Position numbers and translations under genes: made by a program | Notes under the pieces: generated by a model | What the model was told of the DNA's origin: nothing | Database searches by the model: none | Seen by the model: the letters and a program-made list of their open reading frames with translations, nothing else | Shown: positions 43,753 through 56,206 of the stretch, in pieces | How the letters are laid out: the number at the start of each line of letters is the position of its first letter | How positions within the stretch are numbered: position 1 is the stretch's first letter | NCBI RefSeq assembly: GCF_947179165.1 | Contig: NC_077241.1 | Coordinates: 28,533,746 to 28,597,745, forward strand | Length of the DNA: 64,000 nucleotides | Direction of reading: 5' to 3' | From: Solanum dulcamara | Lineage: Eukaryota > Streptophyta > Magnoliopsida > Solanales > Solanaceae

Positions 43753-46700
43753 TGTTGCACCCCACACTTTTAAACTCGGAATGTCTCATAAGTTCTTTAG
43801 ACATTATCTTATGAGCCGGATATTCTACGACACTATCTAACGACTCTATGTAAGGGAGAATGTGATACCCCATAGTAGAGAAGGTTGGAAATGGAGTCAT
43901 AAGAATCCGGAGGGAATTGGAGGCCAAGTAATAAATCGTAGGACTCGATTTACCTACGTAAGTTATTAATGTAAAAGTCTTATATACTTGAGCTACTGGA
44001 GGACATACCAAACCTGCGTAGCACGAATTACATAAGCTCTTAAAATAAGGTGAGGTGATGAGCCTACGAGAGGGAGCAAAAACTAGTTTCCAAACTTACG
44101 AAAGTGAAGCAAGCAGGTGACAAGCAAGCACCTCAAGCAAGCAGGTGACAAGCAAGCAGGTGACTCACCTGCCTGCTTGGAGGGAGGTGGACCCCGCTGC
44201 CATGTGGTGGCGTGTGATAGGCTGCATGAGCCTAAGTGGCGTCCTAGGGGATGCCACGTGGCACCTTCTAAAGAGATATATATATATGTGTTATGTGCTG
44301 TATAACTTCAGTTTCTATCCAAAAATATCAGCCAAGGAGAGGAAAAAAATGTGAGAGAAAGGCAGCCATGGGTTTGGAAAATTAAAGGTAAGTTTTCCAA
44401 TTTTCCTCCGTGAATGAATTATCTACGGTGTTCCTCAACCACGTGGACATGTATATATGTATATTACGATCTCTACGGAACCTTATTTTCATATTTACAC
44501 TTGAAACAAGTAGGAGAAAGTTGAAAGAAAAATCTAGAGAATCTAGGGAGAAAGCTACGGGTTTGAAGGGTTACCAAGGTAAGGCCCGATTTTGTTATAT
44601 GAATTAATTATTTAAGGTACCCCGCAGTTATATGATAGTATTTTATAACATAAAATTGCAAGATATTCCAATTTGGGGTAGTGAGGAAGTCATACAAACA
44701 GTCCACCTAATTTCAGCGCATCTAGAGAAGTTCCAAGGCGCGTCTTGGCAAATTGTGGCCACTTTTGGGTAAGGTAAGGTTTCTCTTTTTAATTTAGACT
44801 TCATGGTGTTGTTATGGAGTGTATTATACGCCTTTTTGTGGCTGGAAACGTAAAAAAGGCATAGGAATACTTGACGTTGGAGACAATCCAAATTGTAGTC
44901 GTTATAGTTGAATTATCGTCGAAGTAACGTGTTGTTCTTGTGAGGTGCTGCTGCAGGGGTGTGGTTTTTTGTTGCAGGGACTAAATGTGTTCAAAAAGTG
45001 GTAGTGGTGGTGCTGGTTTCATCCACATGACCCCTCATTTCGTATAATTAAAGGCTTTGCGAAACAAAGACTAGAAACCCTATTTTGGTGTTGTAATTTT
45101 CAGCAAGTGGTTTGGAGCTTGTGTTGTGTAATATTGCCATGATTATGTATATATGTTCTGCAGGTTGTTGTTATTGGTTGGCTGTAATGCTTAGGGATTT
45201 AATTGGAAATTCGGATAGGGCACATTATAGGGGAGCTGCTGCCCAATTTTCGTTAACGTCTTAACTAATTAAAGAACTAGTCGAGGAAACGAACAAGGAA
45301 ATAGATTCCTTGAATACTAAGGTGCAACTGAAGGTGATGGAAAGACAAGAGTGGTTGATATTCGTATTACTTCCAAGTTGAATAGTTTCAAAGGACGACG
45401 AGGAGAACGTAACAAAGAGTGACTCATACGAGGTATGTAAACCTTTCTCTTGGCATGTTTTGATATAAGTACGTACAACTATCTCTCATTTCACTTGATA
45501 TATATTTGGTACGAAAATGAGATTACGATGACATAGTGGTTCACCGAGCCCCATAATGGGCCAGGTATGAAATATGTATATGCAGATCACCTGAAGGAAA
45601 GTACAGACTACATAAAGCTTATTCTCCTTCTTCTTTTGGGCATGTCTTTGTTTTAGTTGTAAGTTGAATATGATCTAAGCTCTGGGGTAACTCCATTCTT
45701 AAACATCTCTTATTTAGTTCTGAATATTGAACTCCTACAGTAGTTGAACCATTTCCCTGGAACCTTTTATATGTTAAAGAGGTACCAAATGTACAGGCTC
45801 CAAGTCTTAAAGACTATACAAGATTGAGTGTTTTTGATTCCATAAATGATTTGGCCCTATGTTAATACATGTCTAGGGTCCCCGAGATTACTTTTAAGAC
45901 AGCCCATAATGGCATTTAGAGGACACTCGAAATGACTACACCATTACTCGGGTCCTTAAACAAAAGCTTAACTTTCTTATTTTGTCGAGTCTCTGATAAT
46001 GATTTAAATTGCATATAGTTACTCACTACTCTACACGTGTATACTATAACCCTTCTTTCACCGAGTCTCGGGCCGGGTACGTTATCGTGCACAATTCATT
46101 GCATTGTTTACCGAGCCCCTCACTAGAGGGTCGGGTACGTATGTATATAATGATGATGTGTTGTAATAAGGTGGTGATGGCGTCGGGCCTATAATGGTCC
46201 TACATATGTGATTCACCGGATCCCTAAAAGGGCCAACTATATTGTATAAATTGAGCATGCATGCTTTTGTGATTCACAGAGTACAGGTACGTGTCTTCGA
46301 TTTGATAATTTGTTCCCCTGCTTCTCTATTTCCAATGTACCTCCAGTGTATTATGTTACATTTTACATACTCAGTACATATGTCGTACTAACCCCCTTTC
46401 TCGGAGGGATGCATTCATGCCCGCAGGTACAGATACAAGTTTTGGGAGTCCGTCAGCCTAGGATTCCATGCAGCTCAGCTGGAAGAGGCTCCATTGTATC
46501 GGGGCCTAGTTTTTGATACTATCCACTGATGTATAAAATTGTTTTGTCTATTCGGGGGTACGGCGGTGGCCCTGTCCCACCATATATTATCATTTATATT
46601 TTTAGAGGTCTGCAGACATGTATATGTGGGTTGTGTATGTCACTTTGATTCAGCTGGTTCTATATGATATATGATATATGTTATTATGTTATGGCAGCCT

Positions 46701-46894
46701 TGTCGTCTTGCGTGCCCTATCATGTTGTGATATAAATGAAAAGGGCTACAGGTTTATGAGAATATTATCGCCCAGTGGGGCTCTGTTATATGATATTGTT
46801 TTACTTACAGTTCAATGTGACCACAGCTGATAGATATGTATATGGGGGGTCCAGGTCGGACCCCAGTCGCGGCCTACGGGGTTGGGTCGTGACA
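43753..46894 (+). repeat. Element D 5' LTR
   Basis: 3142 bp. It contains CAAGCAGGTGACAAGCAAG-type repeats (about 44105-44165), a TATA run (about 44275) and GGTAAG steps near 44387 and 44579. The TTATAGGGGAGCTGC motif is at about 45224, GAGTCTCGGGCCGG at about 46064, and the GCGGTGGCCCTGTCCC block at about 46563. It is close to the C LTR in the 3' half. No ORF is supported. Confidence 0.85.
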
Positions 46895-46898
46895 TAAG

Positions 46899-46910
46899 TG
46901 GTATCAAAGC
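46899..46910 (+). other. Element D primer-binding site
   Basis: TGGTATCAAAGC, one mismatch to the initiator-methionine tRNA complement, after a TAAG spacer. Confidence 0.85.
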
Positions 46911-47437
46911 AGTTCGTCCTTGGATTGTCTGCAGACCGTGTCTAGTAGAGTCTTGGTTATGGATGTGTTGCGCGCCATATCTATAAATAGGAATCTACAG
47001 GAAATTTAGGATGTTACCTTTCTTCTACGTCTGAGATCATGCTTTAGATCCGAGTCATAGTAAAATTCCTTATACTAACCTTGGATCTTAACAGAAGGAC
47101 GACACCAACAGAAGGAAGTAATTGACGACATGGAAAGTTACAAAGCATGCAGGTAAGTAAAGTAAAGCCACGGAAGATATCCATTGGGTAAGGTATTGAA
47201 GTACTATTGAAATGTAAAGTTGAAAATTAAAAGGAAAGCAGATAAAAAGTGCAACAGATGCAGTTTGAAGTTGTACATATGAGGTAAGTCTAGTATTTTT
47301 ATATTATTGTTGACGTTGAAAGCCCTGTGTGGCTGTGATATGAGATGACATTGAAAGCCCTGTGCGACTGTGATAGATATGTATACAGGGGGTCCATGTC
47401 GGACCCCAGTCGCGGCCTACGGGGTTGGGTCGTGACA
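46911..47437 (+). other. Element D internal remnant plus LTR stub
   Basis: No ORF. It matches the first 500 bp of C's internal region (GACGACACCAACAGAAGG near 47099, CATGCAGGTAAGTAAAG near 47146). From 47371 it is the last 67 bp of the LTR, with three differences from 46828-46894. Confidence 0.8.
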
Positions 47438-47442
47438 GTTGA

Positions 47443-48635
47443 TACTTGCATTGTTTTTATGTTAAATAGGTTTGGAAGACAACGATGTGAATGTGATTAA
47501 GAAAAGTCTGTAAGAGGTATGTAAAGCCTACTCTTTCTCTTCTTTTGGCATGTCGTAGAGGTAAGTAAAAAGTGATACGATCTCTGAAGTGATTCCATTC
47601 CAAAGTGTCTCTTATTCAGTTCTGGATGTTGAACTTTTATAATAGTTGAGCTACTTTCCTTGAAGCTTCTATATGCTAAGGGACTAATGAATATAAAGGC
47701 TCCTAGTTGTAAGGACTATATGAAAACAAGTGCTCTGAAGTCCTTAGGTGGTTAGCATTACTTTAGTATATGTCTAGGGACCTCGAGATACCAATTAATA
47801 TATCCCCTAATGGAATTTAGAGGGAAGCTAAGATGACTACACTACTACTAGGGTCCTCAGACGGTAGCTTAATCATCTTATACTATTGGGTCTTTGATAA
47901 TGATTTAAATTGCATATAGTTTCTCACTACTCTACTCGTGTATACTGTAACCCTTCTATCACCGAGTCCTGGGCCGGATACGTAGACGTATGCAGTTCAC
48001 TGCATTATCCATCGAGTTTTTCACTAAAGGGCCTGGTACGCTATATAAGGACATGATAATGCAATAACATAAAAAACTCATCAAGTACCTCACTAAAGGG
48101 CCGGGTATGTATGTATATATATGATGATGTGTTGTAATAAGGTTGTGATGGCATCGGGCCTATGATTACCCTATAGGTATATTCACCGGATCCCAGATAG
48201 GGTCGGCTATATTGTATAATTTGAGCATGCATGCTTTTATGATTCACAAGGTACAAGTAGAGATTTCTTATTTGATATTTTGTCCCCTGCTTCTCTGTCT
48301 CAGATATGCTATGTTATGTTTTACATACTCAGTACATATGTCGTACTGACCCCCTTCTTCGGGGGGCTGCATTTATGCCCGCAGGTCCAGATACACAGTT
48401 TGGGGATCCGTAGGCATAGGAATCCCACCCAACGGTCTAGAGGTGCTCCATTGTGCTGGAGCTTAATTCTGGTACTAAACCTTGATGTATATATTTTTGT
48501 TCACAGGTACGATGGGGGCCCTGTCCCACCTTAAGTTAATGTTCTTACTCTTAGAGGTTTGTGGATATATACGTATATTGTATATGAGTTGTATATGTTT
48601 GTATGTATAGTTGTGCTTATTTGACTAGTGATTTG
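47443..48635 (+). repeat. Element A 3' LTR, segment 3
   Basis: Resumes A's 3' LTR with TACTTGCATTG and continues through GTATGTAAAGCC (about 47519), GAGTCC/GGGCCGG modules (47962-48110), the CAGTACATATGTCGTACTGACC block and GCTTATTTGACTAGTG, ending at ATTTG before solo LTR G. It matches about 6377-7564 of the 5' LTR. Confidence 0.88.
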
Positions 48636-51504
48636 TGTTACACCCCACATTCTCGAATTCGAAAGGCTCCTAAAGTCACTTAGAAGCTACGTTGTGAGCC
48701 ACTTAAGTTACAACCCTATTGAACAACTCTAAGAAGGGAGAATGGGATACCCCATGGTAGGGAAGGTTGGAAATAGGGTCAAGAGAAGTCGGAAGGAGTT
48801 GGAGGCCAAGTAACGAGTCATAGGACTCGACTTATCTACGTAAACTACTAAGTTAGAAGTCTTACATACATGAGTTACTTGATTACATACCAAGCTTAAG
48901 TAGCAAGGGTTTCATAGGCTCTTAAAGTGAGACGAGATTACAAACCCACGAGGAGAAAAAAAAAATTTGGGGGGCAGCCAATGGGAGGGTGACACATGGC
49001 AGCACCTAAGCAGGAAGGTGACTCACCTGCTTGCTTGGGGGAGGTGGGCACCACTGCCACGTGGCAGCCCCACATGGAATGCATGGATACGGTGGCCCAA
49101 TAGGGGCTGGACACGTGTCCCCCTTAGGGGATGACACGTGTCACCCCTAGGGACCACCCATATAAGTTGATATGTATCCTAAAACTTCAGTTCATTCACA
49201 AATTTCCAGCAAGCAACGTGAGAAAAAAAACCCTAAGAGCTAAGGAGAAAATCTCGACGGCTTGGGAGAAAAAAATAGGTAAGTCCCATTTTCGTTCTAT
49301 AAATTAATTAATTAGCGTATACTACTATGATATGGAAGTATTAGTAGTATAAAATTAGGATTTTGTGTGGCAAAAATCGGACAGAAGCTGCCACAACAAT
49401 TCAGCACGTGAAAACAATTTTGAGGCGCGATTTCGGCAAGTTTTAGCCAATTTTGGGAAAGATAAGTTCTGCCCCTCTAATTTGAAGTTTATGAGGTTAA
49501 ATTAGGGTGAATTACACACCTTAGGAGATGCTCGAAGTTGGGGAAAAGGTTTTAAAAGTTCGACGTTCTAAATAAGCGAAATTGGAATCGCTATAGTTAA
49601 TTGTAATCGAATAATGTGTTGCGCTTGTGGTGGGTGACTGCTGGTCGTGTGGTCATTTGTTAGGGTTCTGGAATGTGTGTTGATAAGGGAATGGGGGGCT
49701 TCTGGTTGCAGCCACATGACCCTCCACTTTGCAATTAAAAATTTCGCGAAAGAAAGATTAAAAACTCTAGTTTTGGTATCTTAGTTTCGAGTGAATTGTT
49801 GGGGGTTTACATTGTGTAATGTTGTCGTAATATGTATATGTATGGGCTGCTGGTTGTATTATTGGTTGGCTGCAGGTGCTAAGGACATGGTTGGGAATTC
49901 GGATAGGGCACGTTATAGGAGAGGTGCTGTCCGATTTTCGTTAACGCCTTAACTAGTTAAGGAACTAGTCGAGAAGGCAAGCGAGGGGATGAATGCTATG
50001 AATACGAGTGGGTAGCCTAAGTTGCTGAAAAATCTAAGGTTGTTAATACTCACCTTATTTGCATGTTAAATAGGTTTCGAGGATGACGACGTAAACACGA
50101 CTAAGGGAAGTCTATAAGAGGTATGTGAAGCTTGTCCCTTATCTTCTTTTGGCATGTCGTAGAGGTAAGTAAGCAGTGATATAATGCCTAAAGTAATTCT
50201 ATTCTTGAATGCTCCTTATTCAATTCTGAATGTTAAAGCTTGTATAATAGTTAAGCTAATTTCCTTGAATCTTTTATACATTGAGGACTTAATGAATATA
50301 CAGACTCCTAGTCATAAAATTATTCGAAGACGAATAATCTGGAGTTCTTGGTGAATAGTCTTACTTTTGTATATGTCTAGGAACCTCGAGATGTAATTAA
50401 TGTAGCCCCTAATGGCACTTAGAGAGAAGCTAGAATGACTATACTGTTACTCGAATTCTTAGACAATAACTTAGTCCTCTTATACAGTTGAGTCTCGGAT
50501 AATGATTTAAACTGTGTTTTGTTTCTCACTACTCTGCTCGTGTATACTATAACACTTCTTTTCCGAGTCCCAGGCCGGTTATTAGATTCGTGTAATTCAC
50601 TGCATTGTCTACTGAGCCCTTCACTAGAAGGCCTGGTACGTATGTATATATATGATGATGATGTATTGTAATAAGGTGGCGATGGCATGGGGCCTGATAC
50701 TGATACTACATATATGATTCACCGAACCCCTGATGGGGCCAGCTATATTGAAAATCTTAGCATGCATGTCTTAATAATTTACAACATACAGGTACATATT
50801 TCTAACCTGATAAATTATTCTCTTATGCCTCTATTTCGGATATACCTCCAGTTATACTATGTTATACTTTACATACTCAGTACATATGTCATACTGACCC
50901 CCCTTTCTTTGGGGGGCTATGTTTTATGCCCGCAGGTATAGGTACACAGGTTGAGGATCCACCAGCGTAGGAGTCCCACTCAGCAGTCTAAGAGCGCTCC
51001 ATTGTTGTGGAGCTAAAGTTTGGGTACTAAGTTCTGATGTCTATATTAATTCATTCACAGGTATGGCGGGGGCCCTGTCCTGCCTTATGATACTATTCTT
51101 CTGACTATTAGAGGTCTGTGGATACAAATGTAGGTTGTGTATATGTAGAACGTATGTGTATATAAACTATATATAAGCTATATATGGACTGTATCTAAGA
51201 TGTATATGAGCTATATTTGAGTTGTGTGTGGGCTGTATAAGAGTTGTATACATGGTTATGTATGGCTGAACTGTTATGACTTATACTTCGAGGCATTCCC
51301 GGTGTCGTGGCGGCCTTGTTGGCTCGCGTGTATTTGTACTACGAACGTCCTTATATATTACTACAACCTTGTCGGCCTGTATGTTACTTTCCCTTTTAAT
51401 ATATGCCGAGTGTAAAAAGGAGACAGGTTATGTATAATTAGCTGGGGTACATGTAGGTGTCCAGTTCAGGCACCCGTCACGACCTACGGGGATGGGTCGT
51501 GACA
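48636..51504 (+). mobile_element. Solo LTR 'G' (ATTTG target duplication)
   Basis: TGTTACACCCCACATTC to GGGATGGGTCGTGACA, 2869 bp, between exact ATTTG copies (48631-48635 and 51505-51509). Intact CACGTG-containing palindromes are at 49110-49119 and 49133-49142. AAACCCTA is at about 49229. There is no internal sequence. Confidence 0.93.
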
Positions 51505-51509
51505 ATTTG

Positions 51510-51724
51510 GGGCTTTCCCGATGTTGTGACAGCCTTGTCGGCTCATGTGTATGTGTGTTATGGAATGACCCTATATGTTATGACAGCCTCATCGGCTTGT
51601 ATGTTTTCTTATCTGTTGGTACACTATGAGTCGAATAGGAAATGGGTTTACTTATAGTTGGCAGGGGTACCCGCGTATGTCCAGTTCGGGCACCCATCAC
51701 TGCCTACGAGGTTGGGTCATAACA
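51510..51724 (+). repeat. Element A 3' LTR, segment 4 (end)
   Basis: Matches 7565-7784 of the 5' LTR. The last bases are GGTTGGGTCATAACA, where the 5' LTR has GGTTGGGTCATGACA. Confidence 0.9.
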
Positions 51725-52338
51725 TAAGTCAAGCCCTTATTGGGCCAACACATCCCTTCCTCCAATTATGGGCTGCCACATGGCATATGGGGGCCCCACC
51801 CCCTTTGCTCCTGCTGCTTCATGTGACACGCCCAGCTGCTACCACATGGCACTCTCCTATGCTGCCACGTGGCACTCTCCCATGCTACCATGTGGCACTT
51901 TCATTTCCCCCTCGTGGGTTCGTAATCTCATCTTCTTTTATGAACCTATGTAATCCTTGCTACATAAGCTTGGTATGTACTCCAGTAGCTTAAGTATGTA
52001 AGATTTCCAAGTTGGAAGCTTACGTAAATAAGTTGAGTCCTCTAACTCATTGTTTGGTCTCCAACTTCTTCCGAATTCTTCTAACTCTATTTCCAATCTT
52101 CTCTACTATGGGGTATCGCATTATCCTTTCCTTAGAGCTATTTGATAGAGTTATAGATTATCCGGCTCACATGGTAACTCTTAAGAAGCTTAATAGTTCT
52201 TAAGAAGTCTTAAGAAGCTTTAAGAAACTTTAGAAAACCTTAAGAAACTTAAGAGGCTTACGATCCTTCAAAAAAACTTAAGAGCCTTTCAAGAGACTTA
52301 AGAACGTGTTCCAAGGTACAAAAGTATGGGGTGTAACA
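51725..52338 (-). mobile_element. LTR 'I', part 2 (5' end of the minus-strand LTR)
   Basis: Continues LTR I across element A. On the minus strand it starts TGTTACACCCCATACTT at 52338. On the plus strand it carries several CCACATGGCA(C/T) repeats (51776-51898), CTCGTGGGTTCGTAATCTC (about 51912-51930) and GTTGAGTCCTCTAACTC (about 52032), all known in reverse from other LTRs. Confidence 0.85.
52160..52310. repeat. CTTAAGAA-type microrepeat near the LTR I end
   Basis: About ten degenerate units of CTTAAGAAGCTT/CTTAAGAAACTT in 150 bp. Other LTRs have a single CTTAAGTTTCTTAGAAG at this place. Confidence 0.75.
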
Positions 52339-52620
52339 TGAATAAACATATGTATACATCAAAAAGGGGGTTATACCATAAGTCTAGGCTCTGACATAAA
52401 GGAGCACCCCAAAATAGCTGAGTAGGAATCCTACGGTGGCGGATCACCAAAGCTAGTACCTGTACCTGATGGCATGAAATGCAGCCCCCAAGGAAAGGGG
52501 TCAGTACAAGATATGTACTGAGTATGTAAAGCATGAAATATAATAGGAAAGATCATAACTGCAGTAGAGAGTCCAGGAGATAAGTTTGATAATCAAGAAC
52601 TCACCATACTTGTGCCTTAC
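52339..52620 (-). mobile_element. LTR fragment 'J' hosting LTR I and element F
   Basis: On the minus strand it shows CAGTACATATCTTGTACTGACC, the GGGGGCTGCATTTCATGCC block and TACATATGTTTATTCA, i.e. the 3' third of an LTR. LTR I abuts it at 52338/52339 and element F at 52620/52621. Its remaining parts are not visible. Confidence 0.7.
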
Positions 52621-55600
52621 TGTCACGACCCAACCCCGTAGGATGCGACTGGGGTTCAACCTTGATCCTCGTATACTTAATTATCAGATGTAACAATCAA
52701 TATAAGAACTATACATAAGAACCCAAATGAGTCATAGTATTTTCATATGCATATAGCCTTTTTCATTTGTATCTTGCCATGAAAGGGCGTGCAAGCCGAC
52801 AAGGCTTTCATAGTATCTTGATAGTTATAATACATCACGTAGACATAACTGAGAGAACTTACACGTATAACCCACACATGTCTACAGACCTTTAAGAATA
52901 TTAATAATAACATATGGCGGGATAAGGTCCCCATCGTACCCCTGAATAAACAAATATATACATTAGAAGGTCAGCACCAAAATCTAGGCTCCAAAACAGT
53001 GGAGCAGTTTCGACATAGCTGAGTGGAAATCCTAAGCTGGCAGATCCCTGAAATGAACATCTATACCTATAGGCATGAAATACAGCCCCCCGAAAAAAAG
53101 GGGGTCAGTACGATATATGTACTGAGTATATAAAGCATAAACATCATAACTGAGACAACAACTGAAATAGGTGTGCAGGGGGAAAGTATAACATTTAGCC
53201 ATCTATCATACCTGCATTTTATAAAATAAAGGTATACATGGTATCATCATGTACTGTATCCGACCCATTTAGGGACTCGGTGTAATAAATGCATTATTGT
53301 ATTATCGTAAAAACATATATACCATTAGCGCTGTGGAATGTACAACCCGATCTATGTATATACAAAGTATAAGCTGAGGAACGACGGCCCGATCCACAAA
53401 TCTTATAATAATGCAGAGGAATGATGGCTCAATTTGTATATTGTAGAATAATACCGAGGTACGATGGCCCAATTCGTATATCATGTAACAATGCCGAGGT
53501 ACGATGGCCCGATCCATAAACAGCATAACATGTTGTGGAACGTACGGCCCGATCCTTACATAGCAAGTTATGCCGAGGTACATTCGGCCCAATCCATATA
53601 TATCATAATGCATATACGTGCACATAAACCTCTATAACATATCAAACATCCCTTAGATACCACCATAAAGCATGTTCAAGAGCCCCTAGGTATATGATCT
53701 TACACATCCCAATACTATTCAACCTATAGTAGGCTCAAGGGTCGTAGTTCAACTACTTCAAGACCCTTATCATTCAAAAGTGGGTACAAGTCATGAGCTA
53801 CATCTAGAATCTATGAATGGAGTTATCTCCAAATCCATGTCCTATAGTACCTATAGTCCAGTCTTCCTAGAAGTAGGAAAAGACAAGCTTTACATGTACC
53901 ACTTTGTATCACATGGAAGACTTGAAAAGTAATGACTCAACTTGTTACAGGAGTTCTAATCAGTAGGAAGTGAACAAGAGCCTTAACTCACATTGAGAGT
54001 TTTAAGAGTGGAATAACTCCCAATTTCCTATACATAATACTTGCATCTAAGTCATGTCAAAAGAGAAGAAAGGGTAGCTTTACCTACTCATCCGCTTCCA
54101 ATGTATGAAAGGCTTGAGAAGCCCTAGTTCGATTACTGTAAGAGTGCTTCCATCAAGGATTACATAAGAACTGGGAATTACACTTGGTATTTATGAGTAG
54201 ATTTACCCTCAAGTTCATATCATTCACTATTTAACTTGAAGACATGCCAAAAGAAGGAAACGTTAGCTTTACATACATTACTTTTGAGCACATAGAAGAC
54301 TTGAGGGATGGGAGCTTAACTACTTTAAGAGTCTTAACATTCAGAAGTGAGAACGAATTATGAATCATAAATCTTGTTCAGAGCTCATGAATAGAATTAC
54401 TCTAGGATTCATACACATATCATTTGTCACTTAAATATAAGACATGCCCAAAAGATAAGAGAGACAGGCTTTACATACCTCTTACGGGTTACCCTTTATC
54501 CCGTTCGCCTCATCGTTCCTTGAACCTAGGTAACATAAAAGTAATGCAAGTATAAACAATCCTTAGCTTTCCATAATCTTCGGTTACATATCAGTATTCA
54601 TAGAACTTAACCTCTCGCTCGCCTTCTCGACTAGTTCCTTAACTAGTTAAGGAGTTAACGGAAATCGGGCAACACCTCCCTTATAATATGCCCTATCCGA
54701 ATTTCCAATTACACTCCTAATAACTACACAAAACCAAAAATAACAACCTCCAGTACATGTATAAGCAGTTCACACCAACATAATACAACACAAATTGCAA
54801 ATGACTCACTCAAAACCACGATACCAAAATAGGGTTTCTAGTTTCCATTTTGCAAAACCTTTAACTATACGAAACAGAGGGTCAGGTGGCTGCAACCAGA
54901 AGTTCCCACACCCCTTTTAGAATACTTTTAGGCCCTGAAACACAACACCACACACCTGCAGTAGCACCTCACATGCAAAACACCTTATTTTGACTACAAT
55001 TTAACTATAGCGACTTCAAATTAGGTTATTTCCAACGTCAAGCATCTTTATGATATTTTAACATTTCCAGACACTTACACAGCATATAACACACTTCATA
55101 AAAACCCCATAAACCCCAATTTTAAGGGAAAGGTCTCACCTTACCCGAAATTGGCCAAAGCTTGCCAAAACTCGCCTCGAAATTTCCTTAATTGCGGCTG
55201 AAATGTTGTGGCTGCTTGATATCCGTTTTGTACTGATACAAACTATAAATTTACATTATTAAACCTTAATATAATTTCCAAACCCTTAGAAAAACGTGGG
55301 AGAAGTTAACCAAGCCATACCTTAACAAATGGCTTCCCAAACTTGCTGAAAATTAACTTCGGAAAATCCTTTATATGCTAAAAGTTGCAGACTGTTCGGG
55401 TCTCTTCTTTGCTGCCCCAAATAGTAATTTTATGCTATTAAACCCCATCATGTATCCATGGGATACCTTAAATAATTAATTCACGGAACAAAATTGGAAA
55501 GCATACCTCAAATTGGCCAAAGCCATAGATGCCGTAGCTCTCTCCCTCTCTACATTTTCCTTTTCTTTTTCCAAGTTGAAAGATGAAGTCTAAATGAAAG

Positions 55601-56189
55601 AATAGTCATTTTTACATGTATTTATACACTCCCTTAGAGTGTCACATGTGGCATCCCCTAGGGGTGACACGTGGCAGCCTCTAGGGCGCTACCTTAATCA
55701 TGCATCCAATCCAAAGCTGCCATGTGGCAGCGTGGGGTCCACCCAAGATGATGCATCACCTACTTGACCCTAATTAGGTGCATCAACTGCTTGTATAAGT
55801 AGGTGCATCACCTACTTGCTTTGAGTAGGCGCGTCATTTCCTTATTTCTCTTTCGTGAGCTCGTAATCTTGTCTCACTTCAAGAGCCTATATATTCCTTG
55901 CTAATTAAGCTCAACGTGTACTCAAGTAGCTTAGTATGTAAAATGTCCCAAGTAATAGCTTTCACAAGTAAGTTGAGTCCTACGACTCACTACTTAACCT
56001 CCAACTTCTTTTGGATTCTTATAACCCTATTTCCAATCTTCTCCCTTATGGAGTATCTCCTTCTCCTTCCCTTAGGATTATTTGATAGTATTATAGATTA
56101 TCCGACTCACATGATGACTTCTAAGAAACTTAAGAGACTTCCCAAAAACTTAAGAAGCATTTCAAGGTACCAAAGTACGGGGTGTAACA
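52621..56189 (-). repeat. Element F 3' LTR
   Basis: On the minus strand it starts TGTTACACCCCGTAC at 56189 and ends GGTTGGGTCGTGACA at 52621, 3569 bp. It has four ~190-210-bp modules (module starts near 54480, 54270, 54082 and 53890 on the plus strand), a 45-bp array, a TTATAAGGGAGG motif (about 54690) and GGTAAGG (about 55140). CACGTG-containing sequence is near 55670 (TGACACGTGGC). Confidence 0.88.
53320..53610 (-). repeat. ~45-bp minisatellite in the F 3' LTR
   Basis: About six units with the plus-strand core ATGCCGAGGTACGATGGCCC followed by AT-rich filler. It is the local form of the GAGTCCC/GGGCCGG modules of the other LTRs. It is repeated in the F 5' LTR at about 59035-59320. Confidence 0.8.
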
Positions 56190-56206
56190 TCCTTCCCCCC
56201 TTTAGA
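56190..56206 (-). other. Element F polypurine tract
   Basis: Minus strand TCTAAAGGGGGGAAGGA directly before TGTTACACCCC at 56189. Confidence 0.92.

Larger units (their letters stand above)
43753..47437 (+). mobile_element. Element D: 5' LTR, short internal remnant, 67-bp 3' LTR stub
   Basis: Flanked by exact GTTGA copies (43748-43752 and 47438-47442). The 5' LTR is 43753-46894 (it starts TGTTGCACCCC), with the primer site at 46899-46910. The internal piece is 46911-47370 and the LTR stub 47371-47437, matching 46828-46894. The same kind of deletion occurred in C, with a different breakpoint (shared TGATAGATAT). It has no coding sequence. Confidence 0.9.
5006..51724 (+). mobile_element. Element A: Tekay-like chromovirus carrying five nested insertions
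   Basis: 5' LTR 5006-7784, internal region 7785-36806 (interrupted), 3' LTR 36807-51724 (interrupted). Removing the LINE, B, C, D and G leaves about 10.8 kb: LTRs of about 2.78 and 2.86 kb and about 5.1 kb inside. The gene order gag, protease, RT, RNase H, integrase, chromodomain is that of chromoviruses. The flank is CATGT on the left (5001-5005) and TAAGT on the right (51725-51729). These correspond to one site in host LTR I (GACA-CATGT-CAAGCCC), so the right TSD copy has probably mutated at two positions. The two LTRs differ by several percent by eye, so it is older than C. Confidence 0.85.

Noticed and set aside
53302..53625. 107-codon minus-strand ORF with repeated ICYVRIGPYVP-like peptides (also at 59080-59367)
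   Set aside because: The peptide repeats are produced by the 45-bp minisatellite in the LTR and not by a protein domain.
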